Below, one piece after another: positions 45,921 through 53,306 of a stretch of 64,000 nucleotides of DNA; position 1 is the first letter of the stretch, and each line of letters starts with the position of its first letter. The position numbers and the translations under genes were made by a program. The notes under the pieces were generated by a model that was not told the origin of the DNA, did not search any database, and worked only from the letters and a program-made list of their open reading frames with translations. The DNA is from Winogradskyella vincentii (GTDB lineage: Bacteria; Bacteroidota; Bacteroidia; Flavobacteriales; Flavobacteriaceae): assembly GCF_020166345.1 (NCBI RefSeq), contig NZ_JAIUJS010000008.1, forward strand, positions 1 through 64,000. The letters are read 5' to 3'.

Positions 45921-46962
45921 ACTATTACTTATAGAAGATGATATAGTATTAAGAGATAATACTGCAGAATTATTGGAGTTATCTGATTACAATGTGATTA
46001 AGGCCTCTAATGGTAAAGAAGGGCTGAAACTTGCAATGACTAATCCTCCTGATCTTATAATATGTGATATTATGATGCCAGAAATGGATGGTTATGAAGT
46101 TTTAGAAAAATTATCCAAAAACAAAAAATTAAAGTTCACACCGTTTATTTTTCTATCAGCCAAGACAGAACATCAAGATGTTAGAAAAGGTATGAATATG
46201 GGTGCAGACGATTATATAACAAAACCATTTACTGAAGATGAACTTTTAAGTGCAATTAAAAGTAGACTTGCCAAAGCTACAATATTAGAACAAAGACGAG
46301 GTTTAAATCAATATGTCGATGAAGATGAAGAGGAATTACGATCATTAAATGATCTTAAGAATTTCTTTGATGATTATGGTGAAGAATTCAAATACGATAA
46401 GAATGAAATCATTTATAACGAAGGTGATCATTCAAACTACATTTATTTAATAACAAAAGGTGCGGTTAAATGCCATAAGTTAGATGACCAAGGAAAAGAA
46501 TTAACAATAGCACTTTACAAAGAGGACGATTTATTTGGTTACACATCCTTTACACACAATTTACCGCACAAGGAGACAGCAACGGCAATAAAAGAAACGC
46601 AATTGATGGGTATATCCATCCTTCAGTTATCTAGTATTTTAGATAGTAACCATAGAGTTGCAATTGCTCTTATAGATCTGCTTACAGATGATTTGTGCAA
46701 TACAAAAGAGCAACTATTGCAAATGGCTTATAGTTCTGTAAATAAAAAAACAGCCAGTACAATTGTGCAGTTTGCAGAACATATAAATCGCAAACCTGAA
46801 GACCCAATAAAAATTTCCAGAAGTGATTTGGCAAGTGTAGCTGGTGTAGCAACAGAAACCTTTATAAGAACACTTACAAATTTTAAAAATGACGGAATTA
46901 TAAAATCAGAAGGCAGAAATATTGTTGTGTTAGATTTAGAACGATTAAAGGAAATAGAATAG
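45910..46962 (+). CDS. Response regulator with Crp/Fnr-type output
   Basis: This 350-residue protein has a receiver domain (about 4-120; phosphoacceptor Asp53 in ICDIMMP, Lys105 in YITKPF), a cNMP-binding-fold domain (about 140-255) and a Crp-type winged HTH (about 275-345). In the recognition helix Glu316 and Arg320 occupy the positions that read the TGA half-site in Crp and Fnr. It is therefore a phosphorylation-controlled Crp/Fnr relative, and I infer that it activates the TGA-N6-TCA promoters around it. No Fe-S cysteine cluster like that of Fnr is present at the N-terminus. It overlaps the kinase gene by 11 bp. Confidence 0.92.
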   Translation: MIAKLLLIEDDIVLRDNTAELLELSDYNVIKASNGKEGLKLAMTNPPDLIICDIMMPEMDGYEVLEKLSKNKKLKFTPFIFLSAKTEHQDVRKGMNMGADDYITKPFTEDELLSAIKSRLAKATILEQRRGLNQYVDEDEEELRSLNDLKNFFDDYGEEFKYDKNEIIYNEGDHSNYIYLITKGAVKCHKLDDQGKELTIALYKEDDLFGYTSFTHNLPHKETATAIKETQLMGISILQLSSILDSNHRVAIALIDLLTDDLCNTKEQLLQMAYSSVNKKTASTIVQFAEHINRKPEDPIKISRSDLASVAGVATETFIRTLTNFKNDGIIKSEGRNIVVLDLERLKEIE

Positions 46963-46975
46963 AAACGCAGTTTAA

Positions 46976-47018
46976 TGACTGTCGTCATTTTAGAGCTACT
47001 AAAAAGAAATTACATTAG
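46976..47018 (+). promoter_or_regulatory. TGA-N6-TCA activator promoter of the first usp operon
   Basis: Palindrome TGACTGTCGTCA (46976-46987) and -7 element TACATTAG (47011-47018), 36.5 bp from centre to element end. The expected leader before the ATG at 47040 is about 17 bp. Confidence 0.75.
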
Positions 47019-47039
47019 TTCTCTTAAATCAATATAATT

Positions 47040-47888
47040 ATGAAGAGTGTACTTCTGCCCACTGATTTTTCTGAAAATTCTTGGAACGCTATTGAGTATG
47101 CACTTGAATTTTTAAAAAGGGAACCGTGCGTATTTTATTTACTTCATGTAAACACCATGAGTAACGCTATTTTAAACGATCCAACTTATATAAGTACTGA
47201 AGATGTCATTGAAGAAGTTTACGTTAAACCGTCCAAGGTGAAGTTGCATAAGCTGTTAAAACGTATTTCGAAAATTTCAGATAAAGATTATCATAGGTTT
47301 TATTCCATTGTAGATTATGGGTTCTTTATTGATTCCATAAGAAGACAAATTGAAGAAAAGAATATAGATTTAATAGTCATGGGCACAAAAGGAGCTTCAG
47401 GACTTAAAAAAATTGTGATTGGCAGTAATGCCGGCGATGTAGTTGTTAAAGTTAAATGTACAACACTTGTAGTGCCTGAAAATGCAGTTTATGATGGTAT
47501 ATCTGAGGTAGCTTTCCCTACTGATTTTTCATCTCACAACAATTTTGAAACCTTAAAGCCTTTGGTTGATCTTGTTGAGGAAAGAGATTCTAAACTATCT
47601 GTACTGCATGTAAATGGATCCAATCAAAGCCTTAATGAAGAACAAGAAAACGGTAAAGAATTTATTAAAGATTTATTTGGTGAATATGAGCATAAGTTTT
47701 TCTTCCTTTCAAACAAAAAGTTAGAGGATGCTGTACAGTGCTTTACAGAAAGTAGAGAGGTTGATATGATTGCAATGGTTGCAAAGAATCTTAATTATTT
47801 TCAACAAATATTATTTCATTCAAGAGTAGAGAATATTACATATCATACAAATATTCCTTTCTTAGTATTACACGAAACAACTAATTAA
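47040..47888 (+). CDS. Universal stress protein (tandem UspA domains), copy 1
   Basis: This 282-residue protein has two Usp domains. The first opens SVLLPTDFSENSWNAIEYAL and carries the ATP-binding pattern G-2x-G-9x-GS (GTKGASGLKKIVIGSN); the second domain (about 155-282) is degenerate and lacks it. Tandem Usps are stress-induced and often nucleotide-binding regulators. It has its own regulon-type promoter, and a small membrane protein gene follows 6 bp later. Confidence 0.92.
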   Translation: MKSVLLPTDFSENSWNAIEYALEFLKREPCVFYLLHVNTMSNAILNDPTYISTEDVIEEVYVKPSKVKLHKLLKRISKISDKDYHRFYSIVDYGFFIDSIRRQIEEKNIDLIVMGTKGASGLKKIVIGSNAGDVVVKVKCTTLVVPENAVYDGISEVAFPTDFSSHNNFETLKPLVDLVEERDSKLSVLHVNGSNQSLNEEQENGKEFIKDLFGEYEHKFFFLSNKKLEDAVQCFTESREVDMIAMVAKNLNYFQQILFHSRVENITYHTNIPFLVLHETTN

Positions 47889-47894
47889 ACTATT

Positions 47895-48281
47895 ATGGAT
47901 GTATCAGTAACTTTTGCAAAATTTTGGGGTTGGTATCTTATTATTTTCTTTTTAATATTAAGCTTAAATCCAAAACGTATCAAACAGATTTTTGAGGATC
48001 TTAAAGACCAAAAGTTTCTCATTTTGTTTTCATTCTTAGCAATAATTGTAGGGTTGATCAATATCATTTTTCATAATATTTGGGAGGCTAATTTTAAAAT
48101 TATCATAACCTTAATCGGTTGGTTTTCGCTAATAATTGGCTTAGGCTTATTTATTTTCCCTGTTAGGACTGTTAGTTGGCTCCAGGTAACCAATGTAAAA
48201 TTTGTACAGGTTATTTATACGCTCTTATTTTTAGTTGGTTTGTTCTTATTAAATGAAGTATATAATCTAATTCCTTTTTAA
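47895..48281 (+). CDS. Four-helix membrane protein, hypothetical
   Basis: This 128-residue integral membrane protein has four hydrophobic segments (about 8-24, 43-62, 68-90 and 102-122). I do not recognise a family. It follows usp copy 1 by 6 bp and is probably co-transcribed, so it should share the light/redox-type regulation inferred for the cluster. Confidence 0.65.
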   Translation: MDVSVTFAKFWGWYLIIFFLILSLNPKRIKQIFEDLKDQKFLILFSFLAIIVGLINIIFHNIWEANFKIIITLIGWFSLIIGLGLFIFPVRTVSWLQVTNVKFVQVIYTLLFLVGLFLLNEVYNLIPF

Positions 48282-48284
48282 AAT

Positions 48285-48327
48285 TGACGATTGTCATTTT
48301 TAGTTAGTTCATAAAGCATTATGTTTA
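48285..48327 (+). promoter_or_regulatory. TGA-N6-TCA activator promoter of candidate sRNA 1
   Basis: Palindrome TGACGATTGTCA (48285-48296) and -7 element TATGTTTA (48320-48327), with the same 36.5-bp spacing. There is no protein start downstream before a terminator. Confidence 0.68.
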
Positions 48328-48331
48328 TTTA

Positions 48332-48415
48332 ATATTAAGGTTTGGGAGTTCCTTAATGTTATTTTGCTATTAATCATGAAGAGAACCAGATTTGCTAAAA
48401 TCTGGTTCTCTTTGT
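48332..48415 (+). ncRNA. Candidate regulated small RNA 1
   Basis: Predicted from the promoter at 48285-48327 to the hairpin terminator at 48379-48415, about 84 nt. The only reading frames are a few codons long. No similarity to a known RNA family was recognised. Confidence 0.45.
48379..48415 (+). terminator. Terminator of candidate sRNA 1
   Basis: A 15-bp perfect stem (48379-48393 with 48398-48412), loop GCTA, followed by a short T-rich run. It could also end the usp copy 1 operon transcript. Confidence 0.8.
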
Positions 48416-48440
48416 TAAGATAATTCAACATTTCTAAAAC

Positions 48441-48483
48441 TGATTAAAATCATTTTAGAATTTAGCATTTTATTCTACTTTGA
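48441..48483 (+). promoter_or_regulatory. TGA-N6-TCA activator promoter of candidate sRNA 2
   Basis: Palindrome TGATTAAAATCA (48441-48452) and a weaker -7 element TACTTTGA (48476-48483) at the standard spacing. The 22 bp around this site (48437-48458) are identical to the site before hsp20 (53225-53246). Confidence 0.62.
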
Positions 48484-48487
48484 GAGT

Positions 48488-48664
48488 TGTTAAAAGGGGG
48501 CTTTTAATAACATAATTAAGGGGCTGTGTGAGTTTATGATAAAGCTCAAAGTACTTTCAGTTTTCTTAAGATAAAAGATATCTTTAAACTGCTACGAAAG
48601 CAATATCATAAAATTATAATGTTCGGTGAAACAGGGAGCGTAAGCTCCCTGTTTTGGTCTTTTT
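48488..48664 (+). ncRNA. Candidate regulated small RNA 2
   Basis: About 177 nt from the predicted start to a strong terminator. Near its 5' end is a 7-bp hairpin with a GGGG loop (TTAAAAG-GGGG-CTTTTAA), another G-rich stretch follows, and two very short frames (12 and 15 codons) have no convincing ribosome site. It is more likely structural or regulatory RNA than a coding transcript. Confidence 0.45.
48630..48664 (+). terminator. Terminator of candidate sRNA 2
   Basis: A 10-bp perfect stem (AACAGGGAGC with GCTCCCTGTT), GTAA loop and a T-rich tail ending in five T residues. Confidence 0.88.
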
Positions 48665-48689
48665 AAGTATCTTATAGTAATTATCTAGA

Positions 48690-48732
48690 TGACATATATC
48701 ATTGTAATAAAGGTGATTAAGATATAGTTTTA
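48690..48732 (+). promoter_or_regulatory. TGA-N6-TCA activator promoter of usp copies 2 and 3
   Basis: Palindrome TGACATATATCA (48690-48701) and -7 element TAGTTTTA (48725-48732), 36.5 bp from centre to element end. The leader before ATG 48757 is about 20 bp. Confidence 0.75.
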
Positions 48733-48756
48733 TGGTTCAATTTAATTGATACAATT

Positions 48757-49608
48757 ATGAAAAATGTGCTTATTCCAACTGATTTTTCAAAAAACGCAAT
48801 GAATGCAATTCGATTTGCATTAGAGTTTTTTAAGTATGATAACTGCGAATTCTATTTTTTGCATACATATGAAGACGAAGTTTACGAAAAGCACAATATT
48901 GCCGAAGAAGTTTCCTTTGATAAGATTAAGGAGGATGCAAAAATCAAATCTGAAGAGAATTTAAATAGCTTGTTTAAAGAAGTAACTTCACTTGCGCCTC
49001 ATAAAAGATTTAAACATCACTTAATATCTGCTTACAATTCTATTTTAGATGAGGTTGATAAAATTGTAATTGACAAGAACATAGATTTAATTGTAATGGG
49101 CACAAAAGGAGAAGGCTCAAATCATGCCTATGCTTTTGGCAGTAACACATTACAAGTTTTAAAATATGTTGCTTGTCCAGTTTTAGTAATCCCAGAATTT
49201 TGCAAATATGAACAACCAAAGAAAGTACTTTTTCCAACTAATTTCTTAATTCCTTATAGGAGAAGAGAGCTGAAGTTGTTAAATACTATGCTTAAGCCTT
49301 TTAGGTCTATGGTTGATGTATTGTATATAGCTAAATATAGTAATCTCTCCAGGCGACAAATAGATAATAGAGAGTTCCTTGTAGAGGAATTGGACGGTTT
49401 AGAATTAAAATTTGAAACTGTAGATAAGAAGGATGTCTCCAAAGCAATTATACATCATATTAAGACTTATGAAATTGACTTATTAGTAATGGTGAATACT
49501 AGACATTCCTATTTAGAGGATATGCTCTATAGATCTAAGGTTGATGATATTTCATTACACACTGATATTCCATTTTTAGCACTTCAAAATGTAAGAAGGA
49601 CCATTTAA
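48757..49608 (+). CDS. Universal stress protein (tandem UspA domains), copy 2
   Basis: This 283-residue paralogue of the neighbouring Usps opens NVLIPTDFSKNAMNAIRFAL. The first domain keeps the ATP pattern G-2x-G-9x-GS (GTKGEGSNHAYAFGSN); the second is degenerate. usp copy 3 follows after 11 bp, so the two are one transcript from the promoter at 48690-48732. Confidence 0.92.
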   Translation: MKNVLIPTDFSKNAMNAIRFALEFFKYDNCEFYFLHTYEDEVYEKHNIAEEVSFDKIKEDAKIKSEENLNSLFKEVTSLAPHKRFKHHLISAYNSILDEVDKIVIDKNIDLIVMGTKGEGSNHAYAFGSNTLQVLKYVACPVLVIPEFCKYEQPKKVLFPTNFLIPYRRRELKLLNTMLKPFRSMVDVLYIAKYSNLSRRQIDNREFLVEELDGLELKFETVDKKDVSKAIIHHIKTYEIDLLVMVNTRHSYLEDMLYRSKVDDISLHTDIPFLALQNVRRTI

Positions 49609-49619
49609 AACTGATTAAA

Positions 49620-50447
49620 ATGAAAAAAATACTTTTGCCAACAGATTTCTCAGATAATTCTTGGAGCGCTATTGTATATGCACTTAAACTTTTCCAAGAA
49701 GAGTATTGTACGTTTTACGTTTTAAACTCTATTGCCTTGAAGGCATCTACAATGTCTAATTTTTCAAATACTCTTTTAAAGAAAATGAAGGACAATGCCC
49801 TTATTGAACTACTTGAAATAAGAGATCAATTGATTTCCTCTGATGCCAATGCAAATCATGAGTTTCATACGGTATTGAGCATGCATGATTTAATTGATGC
49901 AATTGATGCGGAAGTTAAACAGAATAACATTGATTTAATTGTTATGGGAACCAAAGGTGCTACTGGAGCAAAGGAAATATTTATTGGTAGCAATACGGTT
50001 AGAGTCATTAAAAAAATACAGAATTGTCCAATATTATTGGTTCCAGATGAGCATGATTTTGTTTCGCCGAGACAAATTGCTTTTCCGACAGATTTTAAAC
50101 ATAAATATACAGTTGAGCAATTAGCTCCATTAATTGATATGGCAGAACTGTATAATTCTAAAATAAGGATATTACACATTAATGAAGAGGAAAAATTAAG
50201 TAATAAACAAGAACTTAATTATGAGAATTTAAAAGAGAAACTTAGTGATTATAGATCGTCATTTCATTGGATGCCAGACTACAGTACAAAAGAAGTTGAG
50301 ATTAATGAGTTTATATCAGAATTAGAGATTGACCTTTTAGCCATGGTAAATAACAAGCACAGTTGGCTAGAAAAAATAACACATGAACCAGTTATTAAAA
50401 AGATTGGATTTCAACCATTAATTCCATTTTTGGTGATTCCGGCCTAA
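49620..50447 (+). CDS. Universal stress protein (tandem UspA domains), copy 3
   Basis: This 275-residue protein opens KILLPTDFSDNSWSAIVYAL, closest to copy 1. It has an intact first-domain ATP motif (GTKGATGAKEIFIGSN) and a degenerate second domain. It is co-transcribed with copy 2. Three tandem-Usp genes within 3.5 kb point to local duplication under shared control. Confidence 0.92.
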   Translation: MKKILLPTDFSDNSWSAIVYALKLFQEEYCTFYVLNSIALKASTMSNFSNTLLKKMKDNALIELLEIRDQLISSDANANHEFHTVLSMHDLIDAIDAEVKQNNIDLIVMGTKGATGAKEIFIGSNTVRVIKKIQNCPILLVPDEHDFVSPRQIAFPTDFKHKYTVEQLAPLIDMAELYNSKIRILHINEEEKLSNKQELNYENLKEKLSDYRSSFHWMPDYSTKEVEINEFISELEIDLLAMVNNKHSWLEKITHEPVIKKIGFQPLIPFLVIPA

Positions 50448-50449
50448 AG

Positions 50450-50492
50450 TGATTGATATCATTGTTAGAGGTACTATTACAACCTAAATTTA
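50450..50492 (+). promoter_or_regulatory. TGA-N6-TCA activator promoter of the 50525 gene
   Basis: Palindrome TGATTGATATCA (50450-50461) and -7 element TAAATTTA (50485-50492), a very clean match at the standard 36.5-bp spacing. The leader before ATG 50525 is about 28 bp. Confidence 0.78.
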
Positions 50493-50524
50493 GATTGTAA
50501 CAATTTATAATATTAAATGCAGAA

Positions 50525-50926
50525 ATGAAAAATAAAGGAATTTGGATTGATAAGGAAAAGGCGCATATTGTAACAGTTCTAGAAAAAGACACAAAGATGG
50601 TAACAATATTGGCTGAGGATAATGTTGAACAATCATTTGAAGTTGAACGGCCAGGTGGTGCACAAGAAATAATAAAGGATCGTAAAGTTCTGGAGCGAGA
50701 AAAACTAAGAATAAATAGTTTTATAAAATCATTAGTTCCAAAATTAAAGGACACAAAAAATATTCTTGTATTAGGTCCGTCAATGATGTGCCAAAAGTTT
50801 GCCAAAGTATTGGGTAACAATTATCCAATTATAGGCGCCAAAATAAAGGAAGTAAGAAAGGCTGATAAGATGACAGAAAATCAATTAAAAGCCTTGGTAA
50901 AAGATTACTTTTCGCCATTAGGTTAA
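50525..50926 (+). CDS. Small protein, possibly release-factor-like (baeRF/host-attachment type)
   Basis: This 133-residue cytosolic protein opens GIWIDKEKAHIVTV; its later segment ILVLGPSMMCQKFAKVLGNN resembles the central RNase H-like domain of bacterial relatives of archaeal/eukaryotic release factor 1. This is a pattern impression, not a firm family match. Related proteins include ribosome hibernation factors, which would fit a dormancy regulon. It has its own strong regulon-type promoter, and a large hairpin separates it from the nuclease gene. Confidence 0.55.
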   Translation: MKNKGIWIDKEKAHIVTVLEKDTKMVTILAEDNVEQSFEVERPGGAQEIIKDRKVLEREKLRINSFIKSLVPKLKDTKNILVLGPSMMCQKFAKVLGNNYPIIGAKIKEVRKADKMTENQLKALVKDYFSPLG

Positions 50927-50950
50927 GCGGCGATTTGGTTAGTTTGGGGA

Positions 50951-50980
50951 GTTGCCAGGGCAATACGTTGCCCTGGCAAC
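50951..50980 (+). terminator. Strong hairpin between the small protein and nuclease genes
   Basis: A 13-bp perfect G/C-rich stem (50951-50963 with 50968-50980) with loop TACG. No long T run follows, so it may be a terminator, an attenuator or an mRNA-stabilising end. The next gene starts 10 bp later. Confidence 0.6.
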
Positions 50981-50990
50981 ATAATTCTTA

Positions 50991-51836
50991 ATGGTTATGA
51001 AAAACGACAATTTTGAAGTAATAAAATCTAGCGGTAAACGTGTAAAGTTTTCTTTAAGCAAATTAAGATCCTCTTTAAAAAGAAGTGGAGCCAGCAAAGA
51101 AACAATAGACGCAATAATTGATAAGGTTAGAGATGAGCTATATCAAGGTATTTCAACCAAAGAGATTTATAATAGAGCTTTTGCATTGCTGAAGAAGAAA
51201 AAAAGTTACCTGGCTTCAAAATACAAATTAAAAAAGGCAATTTATGAGCTTGGACCAACAGGATTTCCTTTTGAAAGATTCATTCAGGAAATACTTCGTT
51301 ACTCAGGATATGACACCTCAGTAGGCGAGGTAGTAGAAGGGAAATGTGTCTCGCACGAAATTGATGTTATTGCAAACATAGATAATGAAACTATTATCAT
51401 TGAGTGTAAGTTTCATGGTGAGCAAGGCTTAAACTGTAATGTTAAAGTACCGTTATATATCAACTCTAGATATGAGGACATTAAAGCGAGTTGGAAGGCA
51501 AATGGTAACAGTACGCAACTAAAAAATTGTTGGGTGGTTACGAATACGAGGTTTTCAGAGGACGCGGTACAATATGGTCGCTGTTCTGGTTTGTATTTGT
51601 TGAGTTGGGATTATCCTAATAATGAAAGTTTAAGAGATAGAATTGATAGACTTGGTCTATATCCAATTACAGTTTCTACATTGCTGACAAAACGAGAAAA
51701 ACAGTTTTTATTGAGTCGAAATATTGTTTTATGCAGACAACTTTTAGGAGATGTGTTTTATCTAGATCATTTAGGTATTTCTGAAGTCAGAAAAGAAAAA
51801 ATTCTATTAGAGATTGAAGCCTTATGTACAACTTGA
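50991..51836 (+). CDS. ATP-cone/restriction-endonuclease-fold fusion
   Basis: This 281-residue protein has an ATP-cone domain (about 8-95; VIKSSGKRVKFSLSKL), the nucleotide-sensing module of ribonucleotide reductases and NrdR. It is joined to an Mrr-like PD-(D/E)xK nuclease domain (about 95-205) with Asp125 in SHEIDVIAN and Glu138-x-Lys140 in IIIECKFH. The C-terminal 60 residues are helical. The nuclease core looks intact. No methyltransferase or restriction partner is nearby, so classic restriction is unlikely; nucleotide-gated nucleic acid cleavage under stress is an inference. An ATG at 50997 is an alternative start. Confidence 0.82.
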   Translation: MVMKNDNFEVIKSSGKRVKFSLSKLRSSLKRSGASKETIDAIIDKVRDELYQGISTKEIYNRAFALLKKKKSYLASKYKLKKAIYELGPTGFPFERFIQEILRYSGYDTSVGEVVEGKCVSHEIDVIANIDNETIIIECKFHGEQGLNCNVKVPLYINSRYEDIKASWKANGNSTQLKNCWVVTNTRFSEDAVQYGRCSGLYLLSWDYPNNESLRDRIDRLGLYPITVSTLLTKREKQFLLSRNIVLCRQLLGDVFYLDHLGISEVRKEKILLEIEALCTT

Positions 51837-51846
51837 TAATCTACCT

Positions 51847-53220
51847 ATGAAACGAATAGTTAAGGTCAATTTTTTAGGAGGTGCAGGCACAGTTACAGGT
51901 TCTAAGTTTTTACTAGAAACATCTGAATGCAATTTAATGATAGATTGTGGGATGTTTCAGGGTCTAAAGGAACTCAGAGAATTGAATTGGGTTGATTTAC
52001 CAGTAGATGTTCCCAGAATTGACTTAGTCCTTTTAACGCATGGACATCTAGATCATGTAGGTTATATGCCTCGACTTATAAAGCAAGGGTTTAAGGGTGA
52101 AATAATTGGAACATCACCAACTTTGGCAATAGCAGAAATAATTTTAAGAGATAGCGCAAAGATTCATGAGGAAGAAGCAAAAAAAGCCAACAAAGAAAAG
52201 TACACCAAACATAATCCTGCTCTTCCATTTTACACTATAAATGAGGCAGAAAAAACTATTAAGTACTTTAAATCTGTTGAATTAGATAGTTGGGTTCAGT
52301 TGTCTGAAAATATATCAGTAAGATTTCAATATAATGGACATATTATAGGTTCAACATTTATTGAATTAGAAATTAATGGTAAACGCCTAGTGTTCTCAGG
52401 TGATGTTGGAAGAAAGAATGATTATTTATTGAGTAATCCCAAAAAACCACAATGGGCAGACTACTTATTTGTAGAAAGCACTTATGGAGATAAACTCCAT
52501 CCGGAGCAAGATGTAGAAATTGTTCTCGCTGATCTTGTTAAAAAAACACTTCAAAATAGAGGTAACTTGATAATACCAAGTTTTGCTGTGGAAAGGCTTC
52601 AAACCTTAATGTACATACTCTGGAAACTGTATAAGCAAAATAAAATTCCAGATATTCCAATATTTATTGATAGTCCAATGGGAAAAAACGTGTTGGATGT
52701 TTTTAAGTATTATCCAAATTGGCATAAGTTACCAGAATCTGAGTATTATGCCATGTGCAATCACATAAATATTGTTAGTTCCTACAAGGAAACTTGGGAG
52801 ACAATAGACGATAGAAGGGCAAAGGTCGTTATTGCCGGTAGTGGTATGGTAACCGGAGGAAGGGTGCTTACATACTTACAACAGTATATTGATGAGCCCT
52901 CAACAACAGTTTTATTGGTTGGTTACCAAGCCGAAGGAACCCGTGGACGCCAGCTGATTGAAGGTGCACACGAAATAAAATTCTTTGGTAAGTATTATCC
53001 AATTAAAGCAAAAGTTGAACACATAGAGAGCCTATCTGCCCATGCCGATCAAGGAGAACTTATGGACTGGTTAGATGAAATAAAAAACATACCAGAACAG
53101 GTTTACCTTATACACGGTGAGTCTAATGCGCTTAATGCTTTTAGAGTTAAGCTTGAAACTATTAATAAATGGCGTGTAAAAATTCCAAAATTAACAGATA
53201 TAGACCAGCTAATTATTTAA
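51847..53220 (+). CDS. MBL-fold/beta-CASP RNA-processing-type metallo-hydrolase
   Basis: With the ATG at 51847 the protein is 457 residues; the open frame begins at 51814 inside the previous gene, but the conserved protein starts at KRIVKVNFLGGAGTVTGSKF. It has the zinc motif THGHLDHVGY, further ligands in RFQYNGHIIGST and FSGDVGR, a beta-CASP domain and the C-terminal HIESLSAHADQGEL and HGES motifs of CPSF73-like exonucleases. Family members cut or trim RNA. It is 10 bp after the nuclease fusion, so the two nucleic-acid enzymes are probably co-expressed. Confidence 0.9.
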   Translation: MKRIVKVNFLGGAGTVTGSKFLLETSECNLMIDCGMFQGLKELRELNWVDLPVDVPRIDLVLLTHGHLDHVGYMPRLIKQGFKGEIIGTSPTLAIAEIILRDSAKIHEEEAKKANKEKYTKHNPALPFYTINEAEKTIKYFKSVELDSWVQLSENISVRFQYNGHIIGSTFIELEINGKRLVFSGDVGRKNDYLLSNPKKPQWADYLFVESTYGDKLHPEQDVEIVLADLVKKTLQNRGNLIIPSFAVERLQTLMYILWKLYKQNKIPDIPIFIDSPMGKNVLDVFKYYPNWHKLPESEYYAMCNHINIVSSYKETWETIDDRRAKVVIAGSGMVTGGRVLTYLQQYIDEPSTTVLLVGYQAEGTRGRQLIEGAHEIKFFGKYYPIKAKVEHIESLSAHADQGELMDWLDEIKNIPEQVYLIHGESNALNAFRVKLETINKWRVKIPKLTDIDQLII

Positions 53221-53228
53221 AAGTAAAC

Positions 53229-53271
53229 TGATTAAAATCATTTTAGGAATCAGGTTTGATTTTTAAATTTC
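53229..53271 (+). promoter_or_regulatory. TGA-N6-TCA activator promoter of hsp20
   Basis: Palindrome TGATTAAAATCA (53229-53240) and -7 element TAAATTTC (53264-53271) at the standard spacing. It lies inside the longer open frame that starts at 53256, which argues for the hsp20 start at 53307. Confidence 0.72.
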
Positions 53272-53306
53272 AGTTAGAATCATGTTTAACAAATAAAATA
53301 AAAGCT

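Larger units (their letters stand above)
48282..48756 (+). other. 475-bp non-protein region with three regulon-type promoters and two terminators
   Basis: No plausible protein gene. It holds, in order, an activator promoter (48285-48327) with a terminator at 48379-48415, a second promoter (48441-48483) with a terminator at 48630-48664, and a third promoter (48690-48732) that serves usp copy 2. The layout predicts two short stand-alone transcripts. Confidence 0.65.

Noticed and set aside
45910-46962. The Crp-type regulator as a true oxygen-sensing Fnr
   Set aside because: It has no N-terminal cysteine cluster for an Fe-S centre; it has a receiver domain and is better explained as phosphorylation-controlled.
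48520-48665. Small peptide genes within candidate sRNA 2 (12 and 15 codons)
   Set aside because: No ribosome-binding context or signal features, and the 15-codon frame runs through the terminator stem.
49613-49626. Partial activator site before usp copy 3
   Set aside because: The right half-site is broken (ATGA instead of ATCA), it overlaps the start codon, and no -7 element follows. The gene is served by the usp copy 2 promoter.
50991-51836. Type II or IV restriction-modification system
   Set aside because: There is no methyltransferase, specificity or NTPase subunit nearby, and the ATP-cone fusion plus stress neighbours point elsewhere. A standalone methyl-directed nuclease cannot be fully excluded.
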